NCBI GenBank assembly: GCA_003241055.1
Contig: QFOD01000012.1
Location: 83,028-147,027, forward strand
Direction of reading: 5' to 3'
DNA from: Roseateles depolymerans
GTDB lineage: Bacteria; Pseudomonadota; Gammaproteobacteria; Burkholderiales; Burkholderiaceae_C
Length of the DNA: 64,000 nt
Position numbers and translations under genes: made by a program. Positions 51,398-60,143 of the stretch are shown in pieces. Numbering within the stretch: the first letter of the stretch is position 1; every line of letters begins with the position of its first letter. The notes under the pieces are model-generated. The model had not been told where the DNA came from. It saw nothing but the letters and a program-made list of their open reading frames with translations, and did no database searches.

Positions 51398-53605
51398 TCA
51401 GGCCGGCGCGAGCTGCACCGCCACGCCGCTGAGCACGGCGTTGCCGGACAGCGGGTCGCGGGCGGCGAGGTCCAGCAGCGCGTTCATGTTGACCCCGGGC
51501 CGCTCGCGCGCCAGCTGCAGCGCCACGCCCGGCAGGTCGTGGCCCCAGCCGTGTGGCAGGCTGACGACGCCGGGGCTCATGTCGGCGCTGCGCTCCACGC
51601 GGGCCACCAGCTCGCCGGCCGCGCTGCGCACGCGGGCGAACTCGGCCAGGCCCAGCGCGTCGGCGTCGGCGGGGTTCACCAGCAGCGTGCAGCGCTCCGG
51701 CCCCTTGGCCAGCACCGGCAGGTTGTGCATCCAGCTGTTGCCGGAGCGGGTGTCGCGCCGGCCGATCAGGCTGAAGCGCGGCGCGGGCTCGGCCTTCACC
51801 TGCGCCAGATCGACCAGGCAGGCCGCGGGCGCCAGCTCGATGCGGCCGCTGGGCGTGCGCAGCACTTCCGGGATGCGCGGCGTCAGCGCGCCCAGGTCCA
51901 CGCCGCCCTGGGCCAGCGTGCTGGCGGCTTTCACGCGGGCCAGGTTGAGGCCATCGGGCCGGCGGCCGAACTGGTCGCCATAGGGGCCGATGCGCAGCTG
52001 CAGGTCCACCAGCCGCTCGGCGCCGCGCCAGGGCTGCAGCGCGGCCAGCACGGCGTCGGCCTGCTCGCCGGCAAAGCGGCGCACATCGGCGGCGATGGCC
52101 TCGTCGTCCAGCTGCTGCACATCCACGTTCGTGCCGCGCCCCTCCAGCAGCGCGCACAGCTTCAGGATGGTCTGCCATTCCTGCGGCGTGCCCGCCGGCG
52201 GCTCGAACACGGGCCCGGAGAAGCGCGCGTGGTTGTGGTGGCTGAGCTGGGGGAAGGCGACGTCGAAATGCAGATCCTCCAGCGGCGACAGGCCCGGCAG
52301 GATCACATCCGCATGGCGGCTGGTTTCGTTGATGTAGATGTCGAGGCTCAGCATGAAGTCCAGGCCGTCCAGCGCCTGCGCCAGCTGCGGGCCGCTCGGC
52401 GCCGACAGCACCGGGTTGCTGGCAATCGTGATCAGCGCGCGCACCTGGCCGGCGCCGGGCGTGGTGATCTCCTCGGCCAGGCAGGTGATGGGCAGCTCGC
52501 CATAGACCTCGGGCGCGCCGGACACGCGGCTCGTGCGCCGCCCGGTGCTGACGCCCTTGCCACGCCCCGGCGCGCCCTGGGTGTTGGCAGCAAAGGCGGC
52601 GGCCTTCGCGAACATCGCGCCGCCCTCGCGGTCGAGGTTGCCGGTCAGCACGTTGAGCAGGTCCACCAGCCAGGAGTTCAGCGTGCCGAAGCGCGTGGTG
52701 CAGGTGCCGATGCGGCCGTAGACCGCCGCACGCGGCGCCGCCGCCAGCTCGCGGGCCAGGCGGCGTATGGTGGCCGCACTCAGGCCGCAGCCGGCCGCCA
52801 TCTGCTCGGGCGCAAAGGGCAGGATCGCGGTGCGGGCCTCGTCCAGCCCGTTGACCCACTCGGCCAGCCGGCCCAGCTTCACCAGGCCTTCGTCGAACAG
52901 TGTGTGGGCCATGCCCAGCAGCAGGAAGACGTCGCCGCCCGGGCGGATGGCGACATGCTCGTCCGCCGCCTGGGCCGTCTCGCTGCGGCGCGGGTCCACG
53001 ACGACGATGCGGCCGCCGCGCGCGCGCAGGGCCCGGGCCTTGCCGCGGTAGTCGGGCACCGTCCAGAGGCTGCCATTGCTGACCATCGGGTTGGCGCCCA
53101 GCACGAGCAGGTAGTCGCTGCGCGCGATGTCGGGCAGCGGGATGCTGAGCCAGTGGCCGAACATCAGCGCGCTGGACAGCTGCTTGGGCATCTGGTCCAG
53201 CGTCGAGGCGCTGAACACATTGCGCGAGCCCAGCGCCTTCACGAGGCGGGGGGTGTAGGCCAGCAGGCTGACCTTGTGCGCGGCCGGGTTGCCTATGCTC
53301 AGCGCCACCGCGTCGGCGCCCTGTTCGCGGTGGATGGGCAGCAGGCGGCGCTCGATCTCGGCGAAGGCTTCGTCCCAGCTGGCCTCGACGAACACGCCGT
53401 CGCGCCTGATGCGCGGCGTGCGCAGTCGGTCGGGGTCTTCGTGCAGGTCTTTCAGCGACACGCCCTTGGGGCACAGATAGCCCTGGCTCAGCACGTCGTG
53501 CTCGGCGCCGCGTATCGCGATCACGCGCGAGTCCTCGGTGCGGACTTCCAGCCCGCAACAGGCCTCGCACAGCGGGCAGATGCGGTAGTGGCTCTGTGCG
53601 GCCAT
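51398..53605 (-). CDS. Molybdopterin bis-MGD oxidoreductase with N-terminal 4Fe-4S site
   Basis: 735 aa, cytoplasmic (no Tat or Sec signal). Iron-sulfur ligands are CPLCEACCGLEV and YLCPKG near residues 10-48. Bis-MGD binding segments include LVLGANPMVSNGSLW and VVDPRRSETAQAADEHVAIRPGGD; the C-terminal Molydop_binding domain includes RSGNSWMHNLP and LPHGWGH. The catalytic-site residue region is ADVILPGLSPLE. This is the formate-dehydrogenase-H/assimilatory-nitrate-reductase-like group; no partner subunit is adjacent. The family member and its substrate cannot be fixed by eye; an assimilatory nitrate reductase is not excluded but is smaller than usual. Confidence 0.88.
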   Translation of the reverse strand: MAAQSHYRICPLCEACCGLEVRTEDSRVIAIRGAEHDVLSQGYLCPKGVSLKDLHEDPDRLRTPRIRRDGVFVEASWDEAFAEIERRLLPIHREQGADAVALSIGNPAAHKVSLLAYTPRLVKALGSRNVFSASTLDQMPKQLSSALMFGHWLSIPLPDIARSDYLLVLGANPMVSNGSLWTVPDYRGKARALRARGGRIVVVDPRRSETAQAADEHVAIRPGGDVFLLLGMAHTLFDEGLVKLGRLAEWVNGLDEARTAILPFAPEQMAAGCGLSAATIRRLARELAAAPRAAVYGRIGTCTTRFGTLNSWLVDLLNVLTGNLDREGGAMFAKAAAFAANTQGAPGRGKGVSTGRRTSRVSGAPEVYGELPITCLAEEITTPGAGQVRALITIASNPVLSAPSGPQLAQALDGLDFMLSLDIYINETSRHADVILPGLSPLEDLHFDVAFPQLSHHNHARFSGPVFEPPAGTPQEWQTILKLCALLEGRGTNVDVQQLDDEAIAADVRRFAGEQADAVLAALQPWRGAERLVDLQLRIGPYGDQFGRRPDGLNLARVKAASTLAQGGVDLGALTPRIPEVLRTPSGRIELAPAACLVDLAQVKAEPAPRFSLIGRRDTRSGNSWMHNLPVLAKGPERCTLLVNPADADALGLAEFARVRSAAGELVARVERSADMSPGVVSLPHGWGHDLPGVALQLARERPGVNMNALLDLAARDPLSGNAVLSGVAVQLAPA

Positions 53606-53791
53606 GGCGGTCTCCTAGTTTGCCGGTGTTCTTGTCAGCCGGCCAGCTTAGCCCTGGCCCGGGGCAGGAGGGCGTCGCGGGCGCGACGCCGGGACCCCAC
53701 GTGGGAAACCCTGACTGACGAACGGCACCCGCACACCTCGTCCCTAGACTTGCGCGCGCTCCGGGCCCGGCCCGGCTCAAGGAAACCCCTG

Positions 53792-55483
53792 ATGCGCAAG
53801 ACCCTGCACGCTTCGCTGGCCCTGGCCGGCCTGATCCTGCCCGCCACGCTGTGGGCCGCAAAGCCTGACCCCGAGCTGGTCAACGCGATCCGCGACCAGG
53901 GGCTCAACCACTCGCAGGTGATGCAGACCCTGCAGCACCTGACCGATCGCATCGGCCCGCGTCTGACCAACTCGCCGCAGATGCGCGAGGCCAGCCGCTG
54001 GACGGTGCAGCAGCTGCAGGCCTGGGGGCTGAGCAACGTGCACCTGGAGTCCTACGAGTTCGGCCGCGGCTGGAGCTACGACCGCGCCAGCGTGGACCTG
54101 CTCGCGCCGCGCAAGACCTCGCTGCAGGCCATCCCGCTGGCCTGGACGCCGGGCACCGCCGGCACGGTGGAGGCCGAGGTGGTCTACCTGGACGCGGTCA
54201 CCGAGGCCGAGCTGCAGAAGTACAAGGGCCGGCTGCAGGGCAAGGTGGTGATGCTCAACGAGCCCACCGACACCGAGGAGCCGCGCCGCGAGATCTCCAA
54301 GCGCTACAGCGCGGCCGAGCTGGCCGAGATGAAGAACTTCGACCTCAAGGCCCCGGCCAGCGACGCGGGGCCGCCGGCTGACGGCGTGGCCCTGCGCCGG
54401 CGTGCCCAGCAGTTCGAGCAGGCGCGCCAGGCCTTCCTGAAGGCCGAGAAGGCGAGCGGCGCGCTGTTCCGCAGCTCGTTCGACGGCGGGCTGATCCGGG
54501 TGATGGGCCAGAACCATCGCGTCGGCAAGACCTTCCCGGTGCCGGCGCTGATGTTGGGGGTGGAGCAGTACAACCTGCTGGCACGCATGCTGGAGCGCGG
54601 CGAGAAGCCGCGCATCGCGTTCAACGTGGTGGCGCACTTCCATGACGAGGACGTCAACGCGCAGAACACGCTGGCCGAGATCCCGGGCAGCGGCGAGCAG
54701 CCCGAGGTGGTGATGCTGGGCGCGCATCTGGACTCCTGGCACGGCGCCACCGGCGGCGTGGACAACGCGGCCGGCGTGGCCATCACGATGGAGGCCATCC
54801 GTCTGCTCAAGGCGGTCAACTTCCAGCCGCGGCGCACGATACGCCTGGGCCTGTGGAGCGGCGAGGAGCAGGGCCTGCTGGGCTCGGCGGCCTATGTGGA
54901 GCAGCATTTCGCCACCCGGCCCAAGCCGGCCGACCCCAAGGAGCGCGAGCTCAGCCGCTGGATGTGGAACAGTCCGGGCTGGCCCATCACCCGCCTGCCC
55001 GAGCACGACAAGCTGTCGGTGTATTTCAATGTGGACAACGGCAGCGGCCGCATCCGCGGCATCGCCACCCAGGGCAACGCGGCGGCGCGCGCCAGCTTTG
55101 CGGAGTGGTTCGGCCAGGTCGGCGACCTGAGCGAGGGCGTCATCAGCAACAACGCCAAGGGCTCGACCGACCACGCCTCGTTCGACGCCGTGGGCCTGCC
55201 GGGCTTCCAGTTCATCCAGGATCCGCTGGACTACTTCACCCGCCTGCACCATACCCATGTGGACGCCTACGACCATGCGGTGCCGGAGGACATGAAGCAG
55301 GCGGCCGTGGTGCTGGCGGTGCTGGTCTACAACGCGTCGATTGCCGATGCACGCCTGCCGCGCAAGCCCATGCCCAGCGAGCCCGCGGCCGACGAGAAGA
55401 CCCAGGCCCAGCAGAAGGCCGACAAGCGCCAGCGCGCCCGCGAACGCAAGGCCCTGGTGGAGCTGCCGGCCGACGTGCGCTGA
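53792..55483 (+). CDS. M28-family zinc aminopeptidase, exported
   Basis: 563 aa. The ATG at 53792 (AAGGA upstream) starts a signal peptide (MRKTLHASLALAGLILPATLWA). A PA-type insert domain at about 110-270 precedes the peptidase core with metal ligands in LGAHLDSWHGATGGVDNAAG, WSGEEQGLLGS and a C-terminal HTHVDAYD. These di-zinc enzymes remove N-terminal residues from peptides, here in the periplasm or outside. The C-terminal 50 residues are charged (DEKTQAQQKADKRQRARERK). It is divergent from the molybdopterin gene. Confidence 0.93.
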   Translation: MRKTLHASLALAGLILPATLWAAKPDPELVNAIRDQGLNHSQVMQTLQHLTDRIGPRLTNSPQMREASRWTVQQLQAWGLSNVHLESYEFGRGWSYDRASVDLLAPRKTSLQAIPLAWTPGTAGTVEAEVVYLDAVTEAELQKYKGRLQGKVVMLNEPTDTEEPRREISKRYSAAELAEMKNFDLKAPASDAGPPADGVALRRRAQQFEQARQAFLKAEKASGALFRSSFDGGLIRVMGQNHRVGKTFPVPALMLGVEQYNLLARMLERGEKPRIAFNVVAHFHDEDVNAQNTLAEIPGSGEQPEVVMLGAHLDSWHGATGGVDNAAGVAITMEAIRLLKAVNFQPRRTIRLGLWSGEEQGLLGSAAYVEQHFATRPKPADPKERELSRWMWNSPGWPITRLPEHDKLSVYFNVDNGSGRIRGIATQGNAAARASFAEWFGQVGDLSEGVISNNAKGSTDHASFDAVGLPGFQFIQDPLDYFTRLHHTHVDAYDHAVPEDMKQAAVVLAVLVYNASIADARLPRKPMPSEPAADEKTQAQQKADKRQRARERKALVELPADVR

Positions 55484-55503
55484 GGCGTCCGGGCTGCCAG
55501 GAC

Positions 55504-56103
55504 CTAGTCGCCGCGCCGGCCCAGCCGGCGCAGGCGGGTCTGCCAGGCCGCGACGCCGGCCTCGCCCAGCCCGTCCACGCCGCCCACCAGCGTCTCGTGG
55601 ATGGGGGCGATGCCGACGAAGCCGAGGATGTTGCGTTCCAGTGCCTTCACGCTGTGCGCGCGGAACACCCAGCGGTAGACCAGGGCGGGCATGCCCATGG
55701 TCACCACCACCCGGGCCGAACGGCCGCCCAGCAGCTTCTTGCCCAGCGGGTTGCCGGTGACGGGCTCAAAGGCAAAGCCGCGCCGCGCGATCTGCTCGAG
55801 AAAGCCCTTCAGCAGCGCTGGCATGTCGCCCAGCCACAGCGGGAAGAAGAACACCAGGTGCTGGGCCCAGCGGATGTCGTCCTGCGCACCGCGCAGGCCG
55901 GCGGGCAGCTCGCCCTCCAGCCAGTCCTGCGGGCGGCGCAGCAGCGGGAAGTCCAGGGCCGCCACGTCCAGCAGCCGCAACTCGTGGCCGGCGGCGCGGG
56001 CGCCCTCGGCATAGGCCTCGCACAGCGCGTGGCACAGATGCGGCGTGCCGTTGTCCGGGTGGGCCTGGATCAGCAGGATGCGGCGCGCAGGCGCGGTCGG
56101 CAT
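55504..56103 (-). CDS. NAD(P)H-dependent flavodoxin-fold oxidoreductase
   Basis: 199 aa. Flavodoxin_2 family (NQO1/KefF/MdaB-like): first strand and phosphate loop RILLIQAHPDNGTPHLCHAL, central VFFFPLWLGDMPALLKGFLEQI, and the second flavin segment VTMGMPALVYRW. It reduces quinones or similar electrophiles with NAD(P)H in the cytoplasm. It precedes the LytTR system in the same direction downstream but is separated from it by about 90 bp. Confidence 0.88.
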   Translation of the reverse strand: MPTAPARRILLIQAHPDNGTPHLCHALCEAYAEGARAAGHELRLLDVAALDFPLLRRPQDWLEGELPAGLRGAQDDIRWAQHLVFFFPLWLGDMPALLKGFLEQIARRGFAFEPVTGNPLGKKLLGGRSARVVVTMGMPALVYRWVFRAHSVKALERNILGFVGIAPIHETLVGGVDGLGEAGVAAWQTRLRRLGRRGD

Positions 56104-56194
56104 GGTGGTTCTCCCTGAGCTCCGCCATCCTGCGACGGTGGCGGCCCCCAGGGCTTGACCAAGGTCAAGCCGCGCGGCCGGGCCGAGGGCCTGT

Positions 56195-56956
56195 TCACAT
56201 CTGCCGGAACAGGTGGGCGCAGCTCTCGGCCACCAGCAGCATTTCGCTGCCGTGTTTGAGCTTCAACTGCATGCGGCCGCGGAAGTCGCGGCTGACGCTG
56301 GCGATGGCGTTCACATTGACCAGCGTGGAACGGTGGATCTGCCAGAACTGCTGCGGGTCCAGCTCCTCGATCAGCTCCTTGAGCGGCTTGCGGATCAGCG
56401 CCTCGCCGTCCTTCAGCGCCAGCCGGGTGTACTTGTTGTCGCTCTGGAAGAACATCACCTCGTCCACCGTGATCAGGCGCAGCGTCTGGCCCACCGAGGC
56501 GTTGATCCAGCGCAGCGGCGCGCGTGCGGCGGTGGCGGGGCGCTGGCTGAGTTCGTCCAGCACGCCGCCCAGCGGCGCCGGCGCCTGGCCCAGCCGGGCC
56601 TTGAGCCGCGCGATGGCGGTGAACAGCCGCGCGCTGGCCAGCGGTTTGAGCAGGTAGTCCACCGCGCCCTGGTCGAAGGCGGCGACGGCGTACTGGTCGT
56701 AGGCCGTGGTGAACACCACGTGGCTACGCCCGTTCACCTGGCGCGCCACCTCCAGGCCGGTGGCGCCGGGCATTTCGATGTCGAGGAACAGGATGTCGGG
56801 CTGCAGCTGATCCAGCAGCTGCAGCGCCGCGATGCCGTCGGCCGCCTCGCCGACGATGCTCAGCTCGGGCCACAGGCGGCCGAGCTGCTCCACCAGCTCG
56901 GCGCGCAGCGTGGCTTCGTCTTCCGCGACGACGGCAGTGGGGTGGCTCAGGCTCAT
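56195..56956 (-). CDS. LytTR-family response regulator
   Basis: 253 aa. Receiver at 1-120 (VVAEDEATLRAEL, ILFLDIEMPG phospho-acceptor, YLLKPL) and a LytTR DNA-binding domain at about 150-250 (LITVDEVMFFQSDNKYTRL, IHRSTLVNVNAI). The ATG at 56956 is 7 nt after the end of the degenerate kinase gene; all three genes form one operon. LytTR systems regulate envelope, competence or virulence functions; target here unknown. Confidence 0.93.
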   Translation of the reverse strand: MSLSHPTAVVAEDEATLRAELVEQLGRLWPELSIVGEAADGIAALQLLDQLQPDILFLDIEMPGATGLEVARQVNGRSHVVFTTAYDQYAVAAFDQGAVDYLLKPLASARLFTAIARLKARLGQAPAPLGGVLDELSQRPATAARAPLRWINASVGQTLRLITVDEVMFFQSDNKYTRLALKDGEALIRKPLKELIEELDPQQFWQIHRSTLVNVNAIASVSRDFRGRMQLKLKHGSEMLLVAESCAHLFRQM

Positions 56957-56963
56957 GGCGGGT

Positions 56964-58013
56964 TCAGGGCAGTTCGAGCATGAATTCTGTGCGACCCGGG
57001 CCGCTGCGGCAGACCAGCCGCGCGCCCAGCACGGCCAGGCGCTCGCGCAGCGCGGCCAGCTCGGCATCCTCCTCGCCCAGGCCGGCCTGGTCGAAGCCCA
57101 GGCACAGCGGCGGGCCGGCGCGCAGCCAGCAGCGCGTCGGGCGCCCCAGTTGCAGCGCGCGCTGCACCAGCGGCAGCAGCAGCATGGGGGGCAGGCTGGT
57201 GGTGCCGCCGCGGCCGAGGTCGGCCTCGAAGGCGGGCGGCTCGCCACCCAGGTCGCGCAGCAGGTCCAGGTAGCTGGCGATCAGCTCGGTCTCGCTGTCC
57301 AGCGTGGCGCCGGCCTCGCGCAGGCGCGGCAGCGCGATGCGCAGGTGGCGGATCAGCCGGTCCAGGCGTGCGCTGGCGTCGGGGTCCTGGCGGGCATAGG
57401 CCTTCTCGACCGCCACCAGCGCGTCGAACAGCAGCCCCGGCTCCACCTGGGCCTGCAGCGCGGCCAGTCGCGAGGCCAGCGCGCGCCGGCGCAGCTCGGC
57501 ATGCTCCTGCAGCAGCGCCTGGGCGGCCTGGTCCTGGCGGCGGCGGCGGGCCTGCAGCTCCAGCACGCCGATGATGAGCAGCGAGGGCAGGAACACCCAC
57601 AGCGTGTCGCCCAGCTGGGCCGCGATGCTGAACACCGTGCAGGGCGGCTTGTGGTGCTGGGCGCTGATGATGTCGCACATCGACGGCCAGGACAGCGACG
57701 ACACCAGGGTCGCGCTGGCCCCCATGCCCAGCGCCGAGCCCAGCAGCGTCACGGCCACGATGCGGCGCAACCGTGCGGCACCGAGGCTGCTGCCGCGTGC
57801 CACCGGCAGCCAGCACAGCAGCAGCACCAGGCCGGTCAGCTGCGGCAGCAGGATGTGCCGGGCCAGCACCTGCGGCAGCTGCTCGCCGACGCGGTATTCG
57901 ATCAGCGAGCCGAGGTCGATGGCGCCCAGCAGCAGGCTGGCGCCGAAGAACACCGCGAACTCCTCGCGCCGCAGCGAGCGCCAGGCCGACCAGACGGAAC
58001 GTAGCGCGCTCAT
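56964..58013 (-). CDS. LytS-like sensor protein with degenerate kinase domain
   Basis: 349 aa. Four membrane helices (about 20-160), then a His_kinase-type region. Where the family has QxxPHFLFN, this protein has QVEPGLLFDAL, so the phospho-acceptor His is Gly. The ATP-binding N box is LVQRALQLG instead of LVENAIKHG, and the DNGPG motif is missing. It cannot act as a normal kinase, yet the frame is intact and it sits between an active LytS-like kinase (overlap ATGA) and the regulator gene. A regulatory pseudokinase or heterodimer partner is plausible. Confidence 0.88.
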   Translation of the reverse strand: MSALRSVWSAWRSLRREEFAVFFGASLLLGAIDLGSLIEYRVGEQLPQVLARHILLPQLTGLVLLLCWLPVARGSSLGAARLRRIVAVTLLGSALGMGASATLVSSLSWPSMCDIISAQHHKPPCTVFSIAAQLGDTLWVFLPSLLIIGVLELQARRRRQDQAAQALLQEHAELRRRALASRLAALQAQVEPGLLFDALVAVEKAYARQDPDASARLDRLIRHLRIALPRLREAGATLDSETELIASYLDLLRDLGGEPPAFEADLGRGGTTSLPPMLLLPLVQRALQLGRPTRCWLRAGPPLCLGFDQAGLGEEDAELAALRERLAVLGARLVCRSGPGRTEFMLELP

Positions 58014-59122
58014 GCGGCGGCCGCGCGCGGCGTGGCGGGCAGGGCCTGGGCGGGCAGGCGAACGCGGGCGATCACGCCGCGCGGCTGGGCGGCTTCCAGC
58101 TCCAGCGCGGCCGCGTCGCCGAAGCGGGCCGCCAGCCGTGCCCGGGTGTTGGCCAGGCCAACACCGGCCCCGCCGCTGGCGGAGCCGAAGCCGGCCCCGT
58201 CGTCCTCCACCTCGATGCGCAGCTCGGCGCCCTGCAGGCGCGCACGTATCGTGATGTGCCCGCCCTCGGGCAGCGGCGAGAGACCGTGCTTGATGGCGTT
58301 CTCCACCAGCGTGGGCAGCACCAGCGTCGGCAGGCGGGCCTGCAGCAGCGCGGGCTCGGCGTCTATCGTGAAGCTCAGGCGATCACCCATGCGCATCTGC
58401 AGGATGGCCAGGTAGTGGCGCACCAGCTCCAACTCGTCGGCCAGCGTGGATTCCTGGCGGCGCATGCCCGGCAGCGCGGCGCGCAGGTAGGCGATCAGGG
58501 CCATCAGCATGTGGCGCCCGCGCTCGGGCGCGGTCTCGTAGAGCCGCTTCACATTGGCCAGCGTGTTGAACAGGAAATGCGGCTCGATCTGCGCATTCAG
58601 CGCGGAGAGCTGGGCCTCGGTCTGCTGGGCCAGCAGCGCCTCGCGTTCCAGCCCCAGCCGGCTCAGCTCGCTGCGGCCGGCACGCTCGGCCAGGCTCTGC
58701 CGCAGCAGCGCGTAGGCCACGCCCCCGAACAGGCCCCAGATCGCGATCGTCGAGGCCACCCAGACCGGGCGCACCCGCAGGTTGGGGTCGTCCAGCGATG
58801 CCACCTTGACGCGCAGCAGCGAGCCCAGCGCGGCGCCCAGCACCACGGCCAGCACCTGCAGCACCAGCGCACGCCGGCCGCGCCAGGCCAGTGCCGCGAG
58901 CAGGGCCTCGGCCAGGCCGGCCATCAGCAGCAGCGAGATGCCGCTGAGCAGCGACTGGCGGGTGAAGCGCACGATCGCGAACAGCGTGTCGCGGATGTGT
59001 TCGGCGTCGTCGAACCAGGTCAGGCCGCGCGAGAGCGCATAGAGCTGGCAGAAGTAGTAGACGGCGGCCAGCACGCGCAGATTGCACACGCGCCGGAAGG
59101 CCTGCAGGGGGCGGTCCTCCAT
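58010..59122 (-). CDS. LytS/YehU-type sensor histidine kinase
   Basis: 370 aa. About four helices at the N-terminus, then the intact phospho-acceptor motif IEPHFLFNTLANVKRL, ATP-binding LPTLVENAIKHGLSPLPEGG and VEDDGAGFGSASGGAGVGLANTRARL. It is the first gene of the three-gene LytTR operon and the only member with a complete kinase. There is no periplasmic domain of note, so it probably senses membrane state or a small ligand through its helices. Confidence 0.93.
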   Translation of the reverse strand: MEDRPLQAFRRVCNLRVLAAVYYFCQLYALSRGLTWFDDAEHIRDTLFAIVRFTRQSLLSGISLLLMAGLAEALLAALAWRGRRALVLQVLAVVLGAALGSLLRVKVASLDDPNLRVRPVWVASTIAIWGLFGGVAYALLRQSLAERAGRSELSRLGLEREALLAQQTEAQLSALNAQIEPHFLFNTLANVKRLYETAPERGRHMLMALIAYLRAALPGMRRQESTLADELELVRHYLAILQMRMGDRLSFTIDAEPALLQARLPTLVLPTLVENAIKHGLSPLPEGGHITIRARLQGAELRIEVEDDGAGFGSASGGAGVGLANTRARLAARFGDAAALELEAAQPRGVIARVRLPAQALPATPRAAAA

Positions 59123-59231
59123 GGCGCGATTGTCAGCGGCCGGGGCAAGACCTGGTGCGGTGTGCGACGAAACCGGCCGGCTCCGGCATGAAGCCGGCCA
59201 GGCCCCGCCCGAGGCCGGGCGTCTGCGCGGC

Positions 59232-59606
59232 TCAGGCGGCGCTGGCGGCGGCGATCAGGGCCTTCAGCTCGCGGTCCGAGGCCTGCGGGTCGCCGAGATT
59301 GATCTCGATGAGGCGGCGCAGGTGGGTGATGGATTCGATGTCGATGCTGCGGCACTGCACGCCGGCATGGTCGCCCTCGACATGGGCCAGCTCTCCGGCC
59401 ATCGCGATGACGATGTCGCTGGTGGACAGCGGCAGCTTCACGAGGCAGGGCATGCCGGCCTGCGGGCTGTGGCCGGCCGGCAGCTGCAGCAGCACGCCCT
59501 TCAGCGAGATGTCGAGCACCTGGCAGGCCAGATGCTCCTGCGTGGTGATCAGCTCGGCGCCGGATGCGAAGGCGACCCGGGCGAATTGGCGGCGTTCGGT
59601 GCTGAT
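59232..59606 (-). CDS. PilZ-domain c-di-GMP receptor with probable ATC start
   Basis: 124 aa. A single PilZ domain: the c-di-GMP-binding ERRQFAR (RxxxR) is at the very N-terminus and DISLKGV (DxSxxG) follows about 33 residues later. No ATG, GTG or TTG exists in frame between the upstream gene's stop and this motif. The best candidate is ATC at 59604-59606 (I-STERRQFAR), with GGGAG 6 nt upstream; a second ATC precedes it. It begins 16 nt after the upstream gene and is probably translated with it. Cytoplasmic single-domain PilZ proteins tie c-di-GMP to motility or surface functions. Confidence 0.82.
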   Translation of the reverse strand: MSTERRQFARVAFASGAELITTQEHLACQVLDISLKGVLLQLPAGHSPQAGMPCLVKLPLSTSDIVIAMAGELAHVEGDHAGVQCRSIDIESITHLRRLIEINLGDPQASDRELKALIAAASAA

Positions 59607-59617
59607 GATGTGCTCCC
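59604..59617 (-). promoter_or_regulatory. Ribosome site preceding a non-NTG start
   Basis: On the minus strand GGGAG (59613-59617), a 6-nt spacer CACATC, then ATC (59604-59606). It is the only plausible translation signal for the PilZ gene. Confidence 0.55.
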
Positions 59618-59622
59618 GGGAT

Positions 59623-60057
59623 TTAAAGGAAAGTTTCCAGCTCGCTGCCGCTGCTGAACACCGTGCTGTGGTCCACGGCCTGCTGCAGCCGCTCGGGCGC
59701 CAGCGAGGCCAGGCCCATGGCCTCCAGCATGAACCACGCGGCGCGCAGGAAGGCGATGGTCTCCTCGCGCACGCCGTCGGGGCTGACCAGGCCGTCGGCC
59801 CAGTCGCCCTCCGGGGCGCCCTCGCGCGGTGCCACGACGGCCGGCCGGTGCGCCCGGGCCACGCGGGCCAGCAGTTCGCGGGTGTCGGCGGTTTCGGTGG
59901 GCGCGTCGATGAGGCGGACCAGGTCGCCCAGCTGCTGCTCGGCCGCGGCGGCCAGCAGCCGGGCAGCACGGTCGGCGCCGCCGGCAAGATGAAGGCCGGC
60001 CGCGAGGTCCACGTATTCGAGGGCGGCGGAGAGTCGCTGAAGGTCTGGATTCGACAT
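59623..60057 (-). CDS. Hypothetical helical protein, cotranscribed with PilZ gene
   Basis: 144 aa from the ATG at 60057 (MSNPDLQRLSAALEYVDLAAGLHLAGGADRAARLL); an upstream in-frame start would add 15 unlikely residues. It is Ala/Leu-rich and probably all-helical, with no signal peptide or membrane helix and no motif I recognise. Its stop is 16 nt before the PilZ start, suggesting a functional link to c-di-GMP signalling. Function unknown. Confidence 0.7.
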   Translation of the reverse strand: MSNPDLQRLSAALEYVDLAAGLHLAGGADRAARLLAAAAEQQLGDLVRLIDAPTETADTRELLARVARAHRPAVVAPREGAPEGDWADGLVSPDGVREETIAFLRAAWFMLEAMGLASLAPERLQQAVDHSTVFSSGSELETFL

Positions 60058-60143
60058 GGCGGGCCTGAGTCTAGGCCTGTTGACCCGAAGTTTTCCGGCC
60101 AAAGTTCACGCAGGTTTATGCTGTCCGGCCAGGAGGCCTTGCC

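Noticed and set aside
53671..53690. GC-rich hairpin GGCGTCG/CGACGCC in the region between the molybdopterin and M28 genes
   Set aside because: The genes diverge, so a terminator is not expected, and there is no operator-like conservation to judge.
51359..53791. Open frame leading into the M28 peptidase from far upstream
   Set aside because: It is antisense to the molybdopterin oxidoreductase; the signal peptide and ribosome site fix the peptidase start at 53792.
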